Positions 5,686-12,486 of a stretch of 12,802 nucleotides of DNA are shown here, piece by piece (positions within the stretch are counted from its first letter, which is position 1; every line of letters begins with the position of its first letter). The stretch comes from Candidatus Methanoplasma sp. (GTDB taxonomy: Archaea > Thermoplasmatota > Thermoplasmata > Methanomassiliicoccales > Methanomethylophilaceae), in contig JAISPV010000074.1 of NCBI GenBank assembly GCA_031274665.1, forward strand, positions 1-12,802, in the 5' to 3' direction. The position numbers were made by a program, and so were the translations under genes. The notes beneath the pieces are model-generated. The model searched no databases. It had not been told where the DNA came from and saw nothing but the letters and a program-made list of their open reading frames with translations.

Positions 5686-7089
5686 ATGACGCAATTCTAT
5701 ACAAGGATGGGTGACGGAAAGAGGGTCACGATGGCCAAAAAGGAGATCATGTGCGATATTGAGGACGGTATCGCCGATGCGGTCGATATGGGAGGCGTAC
5801 CCGCCCTCAGTCAGAACGAGATCGATATGCTCTTCGAGATCATTTCAAACAAGAACCGTATCGTCGGCGTCGAACCCGGGAACGAGGTCGTACTTTCATA
5901 TGACATCGGACAGCTGGATTTCACAGGCGATAACGGGAACAGCGGCAACGGTGTCGACGTGGGGAGGCTGGAATCCGCGCTTTTGCACGAAAGGGCGCTC
6001 GGCGCAGACACTTTTGAACTCGCTCACGCCGATTACAGCATAAAACCTGTGAAGCCGGTCATTGCGAACGAGATGCAGACAATGGAGGAGATCCAGAACG
6101 AGATCGTCGCCCCGTTCTTCTACGGCGCGATGCCGAACGGAGGGCTGTACTACGCACCCGACGGACCGTACGGGAACCCGGCAGACCTGATGAGGGAGTT
6201 CAAAATAGAAGAGGCGATGACCGCCGCGGAACTCACCGCCAACCACTTGGCAAAAGACATAGAATATGTCGCGACGAGGATGGTGACGGCAGGAGCGGAC
6301 GGATTTAACTTCGATACAACGGCATCGGCGGGAGACGCGGATTTCGTAGGCACATTGAAGGGGGTCGCAGCTCTCAGGAGAGAATGTCCCAATACATACA
6401 TCATGGTCGGTATGGCCGGGGAGTCGGTAATGGGCATCCACGGATCGATCGAGTATGAAGGGAAGATCGTTGCGGGGACATATCCCCACCAGCAAGTAGT
6501 ATTTGCACAAAAGGCCGGAGCGAATGTGTTCGGGCCCGTTGTCAATACGAACACGAGCAAGAGCCTGGCGTGGAACCTTGCGCGTTCCGTCACATTCGTA
6601 AAAGAATGCGTGAAGGTCGCTAAAATACCCTGTCACGTCAACATGGGAATGGGCGTAGGCGGGATCCCGATGTGCGAGACCGCTCCGCTGGACGCTGTCA
6701 CCAGATGCAACAAAGCGATGGTCGAGATCGCAAAGGTCGACGGCATATAGGTCGGAGTGGGGGACACAGCCGGAATGGCCGTCCCTCACTACATGGCCTC
6801 CGGAATGGGAGGGATAAGGTCCGCCGGCGATCTCGTCGCGAGGATGCAGTTCTCAAAGAACATGAAGATAAAAGATGCGAAGGAGTATGTCGCAAAGAAA
6901 CTCGGCATTTCCACTCTGGAGATAGCAGATGAGCATGTGATGAGAGAACTCAGGGAGGAGTTGAAGATCGGGGTCGTAACAGGTGTGCCCGGCGCACCGA
7001 GAGGCATTGCGGCAAAGATGAACATCGAAAAGATCCTCAACACCAAGATCAACAGCTGCGAAAAGTTCAGAAAGATGACCAGGCTATAA
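5686..7089 (+). CDS. mtbB: Dimethylamine methyltransferase, pyrrolysine-containing
   Basis: MtbB transfers a methyl group from dimethylamine to the Co(I) corrinoid of MtbC, starting methanogenesis from dimethylamine. The full frame is 467 residues when TAG at 6748-6750 is read as pyrrolysine (residue 355, context KVDGI-Pyl-VGVGD). Length, Pyl position and sequence on both sides ([66 protein letters not shown], then [18 protein letters not shown]) match the MtbB family. MtbB uses the Pyl imine ring to present the amine to the corrinoid. The ATG at 5686 follows GAGGCGATC, a good ribosome binding site overlapping the mtbC stop. It ends in TAA. A gene finder without amber readthrough would split it at 6750. 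tRNA-Pyl, PylS and MtbA are not in the window. Confidence 0.96.
6757..6789 (+). promoter_or_regulatory. PYLIS-like stem-loop just after the mtbB amber codon
   Basis: Six nucleotides after the TAG, gtgggggac (6757-6765) pairs with gtccctcac (6781-6789) as a 9-bp stem with one G-U pair. One more A-U pair (6756/6790) extends it. Inside, gcc (6769-6771) pairs with ggc (6777-6779). The position matches the proposed pyrrolysine insertion element of methylamine methyltransferase genes. Whether such elements are needed in archaea is disputed. Confidence 0.4.
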
Positions 7090-7090
7090 A

Positions 7091-7140
7091 GGCTGATATT
7101 TCAGCCGGGTGCGAGAGCACCCGTATTTATTCCATTTTTA
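7091..7140 (+). terminator. Tandem-hairpin terminator of the mtbC-mtbB operon
   Basis: Two perfect 6-bp hairpins abut directly after the mtbB stop. The first is ggctga (7091-7096) with tcagcc (7101-7106) around tatt. The second is gggtgc (7107-7112) with gcaccc (7117-7122) around a GAGA (GNRA-type) tetraloop. A T-rich tail follows (7123-7140). This would stop transcription or protect the 3' end of the mRNA. Confidence 0.7.
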
Positions 7141-7466
7141 CAAACAAAAGAACATCGGTCAGGGGCTTCGTGGACATCGAGGTCCGGAGATCGACTTTCC
7201 GCCGTCGCGATGCGTTCATACTTTTTTCATCACGGCGCGTTCAACGAATGATACGTTCACGTTGTGAGCGTTCGTCCGATGTGAACTGTGTTCGGTCATC
7301 TCGCTTAACCCAACAACCGCCTTATCGGCCAAGGGCCAGTATCTTCCAGCAGAGTACAGCGGCCATCACGTCCGGGCATCCAGACCTCGTTGTCCCGGAC
7401 AGTTCTCTTTAATTACCACAGAAACTCTGCTATGAATTTCCATTATGGTGTTTCCAGGGTAGAAAT
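7141..7466. other. Intergenic spacer without a recognisable gene
   Basis: I see no credible coding region in this stretch. The longest plus-strand frame (7170-7412) is rich in Arg, Ser and Thr without any protein motif and lacks a ribosome binding site. Possible structure includes cgttcac with gtgagcg near 7254-7270, and a 7-bp stem gtccggg (7370-7376) with cccggac (7394-7400). These could belong to an unrecognised RNA but do not identify one. Confidence 0.5.
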
Positions 7467-7490
7467 CCTTATAAATGATACCCTTATATA
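7467..7490 (+). promoter_or_regulatory. Promoter of the coiled-coil gene (two TATA boxes)
   Basis: Two TATA-like elements, ccttataaat (7467-7476) and cttatata (7483-7490), predict starts near 7498 and 7514, about 35-50 nt upstream of the ATG at 7550. A GTGATG ribosome binding site lies just before that ATG. Confidence 0.55.
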
Positions 7491-7503
7491 ACGAGTTAAA
7501 GTG

Positions 7504-7525
7504 GGCCATACTTATGCTTATGGCC
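7504..7525. promoter_or_regulatory. Inverted repeat at the predicted start site of the coiled-coil gene
   Basis: Arms ggccata (7504-7510) and tatggcc (7519-7525) with an 8-nt spacer overlap the predicted transcription start. It could be an operator or a leader hairpin; no cognate factor is evident. Confidence 0.4.
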
Positions 7526-7549
7526 ATATTGAACGTCGAGTGATGATTT

Positions 7550-8617
7550 ATGGATGAATTTGTGGAGGAAACACAGCAGGATGATTCTCAGGAAGCACAG
7601 CAGCCGGTGTCAGAGGACGCCGGCGCTCTTGAAGAACAGGAAGCGATGATCGAAACATCTCCGGTCGAAGAGACCGTTGAGAAGGCAGAGAACGGCGGAC
7701 CCCCGGAGGGAGATACGCCCCCGGAAGAGGAGAAGCACGTATCTGCGGAAGAACTCGCCAACCTCGAACAGAAACGCAGCATTCTTAACAACGATGCGGA
7801 GAGGCACAGACGCCTCAGGGACGAACTGAACAACCAGACCAAAGAATGGAAAGCAAAGAGGGATGACCTGAACACCAAGGTCCGCGAACTCGTTGAGGAA
7901 GCGGGCAAGTGCAGGGAGGAACGGGACGCTTTCAACCAGAAGGTCAGGGAGACCAAGGTCATAAGGGATGAGAAGAACCAGAAGGTCACCGCCCTTAAAG
8001 AGCAGATCGCCCAGATGAAGCCGGAGAAGCCCCCCGAGGATAAGAATGAGATCAATGTGAAACAGCTCAAGAAGCAGCTAAAAGACCTGGAATACAAACA
8101 GCAGACCGAATCCCTCGGCAAAGACAAAGAGAACGAGATCGTCAAACAGATATCAGTAATCGCCAAGCAGATAGACGAAAGAGAGAAAGCATACGAGCAG
8201 AACGGAGAGATCAAAGAGATCATCCGGCAGCTCAGAGATGCAAAGGTCCAGGCGGAGACCGCACACCGTCAGGTAGCGGAACACGCCGAAGCGGCGCAGA
8301 TCTCACACGATAAGATGCTTAAACTCTATGAAGAAGCGGATGTCCTCAGGAAAGAAGCGGATGCCGCACAGGCAAAGTTCATCGAGTGCAAACAAGCAGC
8401 GGACGAAGAGCACAAGAAGCACATCGAGCAGATCAAGTCGGTCCACGAGATGGACAAGGACGTCGCCGGAATAAAGATCAAGAAGACCGCCGCAAAGAAG
8501 AAGAAGGTCGACCTGGAGTCCCGGAAAGAGGCAAAGAGCATCTTCGAGCGTTTCAAGGCCGGAGAGAAGCTCAGCACAGACGATCTGATGGCCCTTCAGA
8601 AATCAGGCTACCTCTGA
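7550..8617 (+). CDS. Archaeal coiled-coil protein, COG1340-like
   Basis: A 355-residue soluble protein of unknown function. Residues 1-65 are acidic and probably disordered (Glu/Pro-rich). Residues about 66-325 are almost entirely Lys/Glu/Gln-rich heptads, a long coiled coil broken by KPEKPPEDKNE near 160. The C-terminus has the small conserved tail of the family, SIFERFKAGEKLSTDDLMALQKSGYL-like, after a basic patch (KIKKTAAKKKKVDL). Related proteins are found across archaea, where an SMC-like scaffold or ribosome-associated role has been guessed but not shown. The ATG at 7550 has a GTGATG ribosome binding site. It is a single-gene unit with its own promoter and a terminator at 8626. Confidence 0.85.
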   Translation: MDEFVEETQQDDSQEAQQPVSEDAGALEEQEAMIETSPVEETVEKAENGGPPEGDTPPEEEKHVSAEELANLEQKRSILNNDAERHRRLRDELNNQTKEWKAKRDDLNTKVRELVEEAGKCREERDAFNQKVRETKVIRDEKNQKVTALKEQIAQMKPEKPPEDKNEINVKQLKKQLKDLEYKQQTESLGKDKENEIVKQISVIAKQIDEREKAYEQNGEIKEIIRQLRDAKVQAETAHRQVAEHAEAAQISHDKMLKLYEEADVLRKEADAAQAKFIECKQAADEEHKKHIEQIKSVHEMDKDVAGIKIKKTAAKKKKVDLESRKEAKSIFERFKAGEKLSTDDLMALQKSGYL

Positions 8618-8625
8618 TCATAAGC

Positions 8626-8644
8626 CCTGCTCAGGCAGGTTTTT
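8626..8644 (+). terminator. Hairpin plus T-run terminator after the coiled-coil gene
   Basis: cctgc (8626-8630) pairs with gcagg (8635-8639) around tcag and is followed at once by five T (8640-8644), 9 nt after the TGA of the coiled-coil gene. Confidence 0.65.
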
Positions 8645-8652
8645 CTAAACTC

Positions 8653-8694
8653 TTTAAATACAACATTTTGTTTATATTAGAAATCCTTAAATAG
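8653..8694 (+). promoter_or_regulatory. Promoter region of srp54
   Basis: AT-rich stretch with TATA candidates tttaaata (8653-8660) and ccttaaatag (8685-8694). The second predicts a start near 8716, exactly at the beginning of the structured leader, and a leader of about 110 nt. Confidence 0.55.
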
Positions 8695-8717
8695 CTTTTC
8701 AATCAATCAGGTAGTTA

Positions 8718-8779
8718 CGGGGAAAAGGTCAGTTCTGTAGAGTGCATCCCATCCCTTCTGACTGGCTGGCCTGTTCCCG
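8718..8779 (+). other. Structured element in the srp54 leader (possible ncRNA or cis-regulator)
   Basis: The ends cgggga (8718-8723) and ttcccg (8774-8779) pair, with one G-U. ggtcag (8727-8732) continues the stem with ctggcc (8766-8771). The same ggtcag can instead pair with ctgact (8758-8763), which would break the long stem. Its 5' end coincides with the predicted transcription start and it lies 50 nt before the srp54 start codon. It resembles neither SRP RNA, tRNA nor a C/D box RNA that I recognise. Confidence 0.4.
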
Positions 8780-8828
8780 CACTTTATTCAATATTCTAAA
8801 ATACAACTGAAGCAATAGCGGTATGATC

Positions 8829-10181
8829 ATGGTTCTGGATGGATTGGGAAAATCGCTCAGGGATGTTATTGCGCATATAGGCAGTTCTTCCGTTGTAGAC
8901 GAAAATCTTGTAAGGGAGATATCAAAGGAACTTCAGCGCGCTCTGCTTCAGGCGGATGTCAATGTCCAGCTGGTGCTTGAGATCACGAACAGGATACAAG
9001 AGCGCGCCCTGACAGAGAAGCCTTCTGCCGGCAAGAGTTCCAAAGATCATATCATCAACATCATTTACAAAGAAATGGTTGCCCTTCTCGACAACGGTGC
9101 GGGCCTTGCACTGAGGCCGCAGACTATAATGATGGTCGGTCTGTACGGTCAGGGAAAGACCACCACCGCGGGAAAGCTTGCTTTATACTTATCAAAGAAG
9201 GGATTCTCCGTCGGGCTCATAGGAGCGGACGTCTATCGGCCGGGTGCGCTGGACCAGCTTCAGCAGCTGGGCGCGAAGATCAACGTGGAAGTTTACGGTG
9301 AACCCGGCAACACCAAGGCCGCGGAGATAGTAAAGAACGGCAAGGCAAAATTCTCCGACAAGAAAATAGTGATAATCGACACATCCGGCCGCCATGCGCT
9401 CGAAGAGGACCTGATCCGGGAACTGAAGGACATCGCGGAAGTGTCGAAGCCGGACGAGAGGGTCTTGGTACTGGATTCGCAGGTGGGACAGCAGGCGGGG
9501 CCGCAGGCGGAAGCGTTCCACAAGGCAGTCGGCGTCACAGGCGTTATCCTGACAAAGATGGACGGTACCGCGAAAGGCGGCGGCGCTCTATCAGCGGTCG
9601 CCAAGACCGATGCCAGGATAATATTCATCGGTACCGGGGAACATATACGCGATTTCGAGCCGTTCAACGCAGACCGGTTCATTTCGAGGCTGCTTGGAAT
9701 GGGCGACCTCGCCTCTTTGGTACGAATAGCGAGGGACGAGATCGATGATGAAGAAGCGGTCGAACAGCTCGCAAAGAACATGCTGTCAGGGAGGTTCACG
9801 CTCTCGGATATGTATCAGCAGATGGCAGCGGTCAGCAAGATGGGGCCGCTGCAGAAGGTCATGTCCATGATACCGGGATTCAGCAACATGGAGGATAAGA
9901 TCAATTACGAAGAATCCCAGAAAAGGCTTGCGAGATACAGAGTGATAATGGATTCCATGACTAAAGAGGAAAAGGACGAACCCAATATAATCAAAGGAAA
10001 GCGCATAGAGAGGATCGCCATGGGTGCGGGGACCTCCCCGCAGGAAGTGAGAGGGCTCCTCAAACAATACAACCAGAGCAAAAAGATGATGGGCTCCTTC
10101 GGCAAGGACCGCAAGATGCGCAAACAGCTGATGAAACAGATGGGCAACATAGACATGGACGGCCTGCAGGACCTTCAGTGA
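8829..10181 (+). CDS. srp54: Signal recognition particle protein SRP54
   Basis: The GTPase of the signal recognition particle. It binds 7S RNA and signal peptides and docks with FtsY to target proteins to the membrane. From the ATG at 8829 the 450 residues divide into the N domain (1-95, ALLQADVNV), G domain (about 96-295) and Met-rich M domain (about 310-450, with SKMGPLQKVMSMIPG and MRKQLMKQMG). GTPase motifs are the P-loop GLYGQGKTTTAGK (104-116), DVYRPGALDQL, DTSGRH (184-189), TKMDGTAKGGG (242-252) and GTGEHIRDFEPF. MVLDGLGKSL is the classic SRP54 start, and GGTATGATC just upstream resembles a ribosome binding site; an ATG at 8823 would add two residues. The gene heads a likely srp54-trmY unit with a 4-nt gap. 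SRP RNA itself is not visible. Confidence 0.97.
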   Translation: MVLDGLGKSLRDVIAHIGSSSVVDENLVREISKELQRALLQADVNVQLVLEITNRIQERALTEKPSAGKSSKDHIINIIYKEMVALLDNGAGLALRPQTIMMVGLYGQGKTTTAGKLALYLSKKGFSVGLIGADVYRPGALDQLQQLGAKINVEVYGEPGNTKAAEIVKNGKAKFSDKKIVIIDTSGRHALEEDLIRELKDIAEVSKPDERVLVLDSQVGQQAGPQAEAFHKAVGVTGVILTKMDGTAKGGGALSAVAKTDARIIFIGTGEHIRDFEPFNADRFISRLLGMGDLASLVRIARDEIDDEEAVEQLAKNMLSGRFTLSDMYQQMAAVSKMGPLQKVMSMIPGFSNMEDKINYEESQKRLARYRVIMDSMTKEEKDEPNIIKGKRIERIAMGAGTSPQEVRGLLKQYNQSKKMMGSFGKDRKMRKQLMKQMGNIDMDGLQDLQ

Positions 10182-10185
10182 TCGG

Positions 10186-10776
10186 ATGAGATATTTTGTG
10201 ATCGTCGGCCACAAAGCTGTGACCACCGGAGACTTCAGACTCGATGACATCGCTGGCGGCGCCGGAAGACTCGATATCCTTGTCAGATGCGTCAATTCGG
10301 CGTTCTTCCTCAGCCACGAGATAAGACGCGATACCGAATTATTCCTTGTGCTTCAGGGTGGGTGCGATGCCCCGAAGACCGTAAGGTTCGCCGGAGACGA
10401 GCTCAGATATCTAAACCCTGACGAAAGGAGCACGTCTTCTCTCATCAGGAACGCCCTTCTGAAAAAGGTCGACAACAAAGAGATAAGGTCTTCGCCCGGA
10501 ATATACGTTTCCAGATCGTCATTTGAGAATGTGATAGCGGCGCTTTCAGAAAGAGGGAAGCTGATCTATCTGAAAGAGGACGGGACCGATGTGAGAGACT
10601 GCATATTACCTCAGGACCCGGTCTTCGTGATAAGCGACAACACAGACCTGACGGAGGAAGAAGAACTCTTCTTGCTGCGGCATGATCCGGAAAAGATATC
10701 GGTCGGACCCTTCAGCCTGCATGCGGACCATTGCATGATCCTTGTTCATAACGAGATCGACAGGACCTCATCCTGA
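10186..10776 (+). CDS. trmY: tRNA pseudouridine(54)-N1-methyltransferase
   Basis: TrmY methylates N1 of pseudouridine 54 in the T-loop of archaeal tRNAs using S-adenosylmethionine. This gives m1-Psi in place of bacterial T54. The 196-residue product is the usual length and has the SPOUT features: an N-terminal strand RYFVIVGHKA, the DDIAGGAGRLDILVRCVNSAFF segment, and the C-terminal knot sequence SVGPFSLHADHCMILVHNEID where AdoMet binds. The ATG follows the srp54 TGA by 4 nt, and that stop codon lies inside the trmY ribosome binding site (GTGATC), so the two are co-translated. The pairing with srp54 is genomic only; no functional link is needed. Confidence 0.92.
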   Translation: MRYFVIVGHKAVTTGDFRLDDIAGGAGRLDILVRCVNSAFFLSHEIRRDTELFLVLQGGCDAPKTVRFAGDELRYLNPDERSTSSLIRNALLKKVDNKEIRSSPGIYVSRSSFENVIAALSERGKLIYLKEDGTDVRDCILPQDPVFVISDNTDLTEEEELFLLRHDPEKISVGPFSLHADHCMILVHNEIDRTSS

Positions 10777-10808
10777 ATCCTTTTATGTTTAGCGGTAGAT
10801 GAGGGTGT

Positions 10809-11021
10809 ATGTCCGATCAAACCGAAAAGATACCTCAGCACAGACACTGCAGCAATTGCGGCAAGGCATTCGTCGGCGACGGACATTTCTGCGGCGAAGA
10901 ATGCAAAAGCTCAGCGGGTGCGGTCGCAAAGAAGAAGATAAGGAAACTCTTCCTCGCCTGGATGGTCATAGTGGGAATAACGGTCGCTGCGGTCGTAATT
11001 TATTACATGGCACAGCCGTGA
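10809..11021 (+). CDS. Small zinc-ribbon membrane protein (DUF2116-like)
   Basis: A 70-residue protein with an N-terminal zinc ribbon, HCSNCGKAFVGDGHFCGEEC (Cys14, Cys17, Cys28, Cys32). A Lys/Arg stretch (KKKIRK) and one transmembrane helix at about 47-67 (LFLAWMVIVGITVAAVVIYYM) follow. The arrangement predicts a cytoplasmic zinc finger anchored in the membrane. Such proteins are widespread in archaea and their function is unknown. The ATG at 10809 has GAGGGTG 4 nt upstream. An overlapping frame starting at 10799 codes for an Arg-rich product and is a shadow. The next gene starts about 42 nt downstream. Confidence 0.85.
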   Translation: MSDQTEKIPQHRHCSNCGKAFVGDGHFCGEECKSSAGAVAKKKIRKLFLAWMVIVGITVAAVVIYYMAQP

Positions 11022-11063
11022 GGGATCGATGAGGTCCGATCGAGGGTTCAGGGAGTGCTGCAA

Positions 11064-12011
11064 ATGATATCCATAGTGGCCGGTACTTTTAACATCCTGC
11101 ACGAAGGCCATAAACAGCTGATAAAAAAAGCATTCGAGGTCGGAGACGAGGTCATTGTCGGTATAACGACGGATGAGATGGCATCTGAAGGAAGAGAAGA
11201 ACCTCTCCCTCTTTATCTCAGGAAAAAAGAATTGGAAGCGTTCTTGAAAAAGCAGGATAAACCTTGGGAGATCATAGAGATATTCGATGTCTACGGTCCG
11301 AAGGACAAGGTAGACGACGCGGACATTATCGTCGTGTCGGAAGAGACCGTGCAGAATACAAAAGAGGTCAACCGCGAGAGGGGTTCCCGCGGCATCAGGC
11401 CGCTTGAGGTCGTAGTGATCCCTATCGTCAAAGCGTACAACAACGAGAAGATAAGCTCCACCGGCGTGATGGAAGGCAGATATTCAAGGGACGGAAGCGT
11501 GAATGCGATAAGGGTAGCCGTTGGTTCTCTGAACCGTGTGAAGGTAGAAGCAGTAAGAGCGGTCATGGAAAGGATATTCGGCAAGGTCATCGTCGTCCCG
11601 GCGGATGTGAAAAGCGGGGTTCCTGAACAGCCGTGGGAACTCGAGATCCGCACCGGTGCGATGAACCGTGCCGTGGCGGCACTCGGAGATAACGATCTGT
11701 CGGTAGGCATAGAGGCCGGCGTCTTTCCGACGGATGACGGGCTCTATGATTTTCAGTATTGTGCGATACTCGACAAGGAAGGAAGGTTCACCATCGGAAT
11801 AGGGCCGGGATTCAGATATCCGGACGAGGTCGCCGCGCTCGTCACGGACGGTATGACGGTAGGAGATGCCGTGCACAGAGTGTACGGCGAACAGGACATA
11901 GGAAAGAAGCAGGGGGCCGTCGGGCTGCTGAGCAGAGGGCTGCTTGACAGAAGATCCCTCACCGAACAATCCGTGGTCTCTGCCATGATACCCAGAATGG
12001 AAGATCTGTAA
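11064..12011 (+). CDS. coaD: Fusion of phosphopantetheine adenylyltransferase (CoaD, archaeal type) and YjjX/DUF84-type NTP phosphatase
   Basis: A 315-residue bifunctional protein. Residues 1-145 form a nucleotidyltransferase that turns 4'-phosphopantetheine and ATP into dephospho-CoA: AGTFNILHEGHKQL carries the T/HxGH-type motif, followed by VGITTDEMA and EKISSTGVMEGRY. Residues about 149-315 form a non-canonical purine NTP phosphatase (inosine/xanthosine triphosphatase type): VAVGSLNRVKVEAV, GVPEQPWE, SVGIEAGV, IGIGPGF, GAVGLLSRGLLDR. The second domain hydrolyses ITP or XTP to keep damaged purines out of nucleic acids. This fusion is known from Thermoplasmata-type archaea. The ATG at 11064 has GGGAGTG 6 nt upstream; a GTG at 11055 would add three residues. 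It ends 3 nt before the convergent peroxiredoxin gene. Confidence 0.92.
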   Translation: MISIVAGTFNILHEGHKQLIKKAFEVGDEVIVGITTDEMASEGREEPLPLYLRKKELEAFLKKQDKPWEIIEIFDVYGPKDKVDDADIIVVSEETVQNTKEVNRERGSRGIRPLEVVVIPIVKAYNNEKISSTGVMEGRYSRDGSVNAIRVAVGSLNRVKVEAVRAVMERIFGKVIVVPADVKSGVPEQPWELEIRTGAMNRAVAALGDNDLSVGIEAGVFPTDDGLYDFQYCAILDKEGRFTIGIGPGFRYPDEVAALVTDGMTVGDAVHRVYGEQDIGKKQGAVGLLSRGLLDRRSLTEQSVVSAMIPRMEDL

Positions 12012-12014
12012 AAG

Positions 12015-12482
12015 TCAATTCTTCGTCAGCGATACCGCTTTCTCAAGCACCTTTTCTGCGTGTCCCCGGACCTTGACCCCTTTCCAAACGGCTTCGATAA
12101 TGCCGTCCTTACCGACGATGAACGTGGATCTGATGGTTCCGTACACTTCTTTGCCGTACATTGTCTTGACACCCCACGCCCCGGCCCTTCCGCTCAGGTC
12201 ATGATCCGGGTCGCTCAGTAATTTTATTTTCAGTGAGTTCTTCTCTTTGAATTTCTGATGCGAAGCAGCTGTATCTTTGCTTACGCCGATAACGGGTATG
12301 TTCCTCAGCATGAATTTAGGGTACAGCGAAGAGAGGTCGAGCGCCTCCGTTGTGCATCCGGAGGTCCCGTCCTTTGAATAGAAATAGATCACATATCTTA
12401 TGCCGTCCAAAGACCTGCTGTCGAATTCTTCGCCGTTCTCATCCTTAAGAACGAATGAAGGGAATCTGCCGCCGACATCCAT
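12015..12482 (-). CDS. bcp: Bcp-type peroxiredoxin (thiol peroxidase), 1-Cys
   Basis: Reduces hydrogen peroxide and organic hydroperoxides with thiol electrons in the cytosol. The 155 residues have the thioredoxin-fold Bcp layout: VGGRFPSFVLKDENG, IYFYSKDGTSGCTTEALDL with the peroxidatic Cys43, then VIGVSKDT, LLSDPDHDLS and STFIVGKDGII. Two details stand out. The Pro of the PxxxTxxC motif is Ser here (SKDGTSGC). There is no second Cys anywhere, so it must be a 1-Cys enzyme needing an external thiol. The ATG at 12482 gives the normal start; the frame could extend to 12512 but would overlap pheT. It follows pheT by 4 nt, so it is co-transcribed with it. Confidence 0.92.
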   Translation of the reverse strand: MDVGGRFPSFVLKDENGEEFDSRSLDGIRYVIYFYSKDGTSGCTTEALDLSSLYPKFMLRNIPVIGVSKDTAASHQKFKEKNSLKIKLLSDPDHDLSGRAGAWGVKTMYGKEVYGTIRSTFIVGKDGIIEAVWKGVKVRGHAEKVLEKAVSLTKN

Positions 12483-12486
12483 GTTA

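Noticed and set aside
5896..6789. 297-residue minus-strand frame opposite mtbB
   Set aside because: His/Arg/Cys-rich antisense shadow of mtbB with no domain signature.
6757..7089. A separate 110-residue gene starting at GTG 6757, with mtbB ending at the TAG
   Set aside because: It is the same frame as mtbB and matches the C-terminal part of MtbB; TAG is the pyrrolysine codon.
7170..7412. 80-residue plus-strand reading frame
   Set aside because: Arg/Ser/Thr-rich composition, no motif, no ribosome binding site; likely chance.
8718..8779. SRP (7S) RNA gene next to srp54
   Set aside because: Far too short and lacking the conserved helix 8 bulge sequence; kept only as a structured leader.
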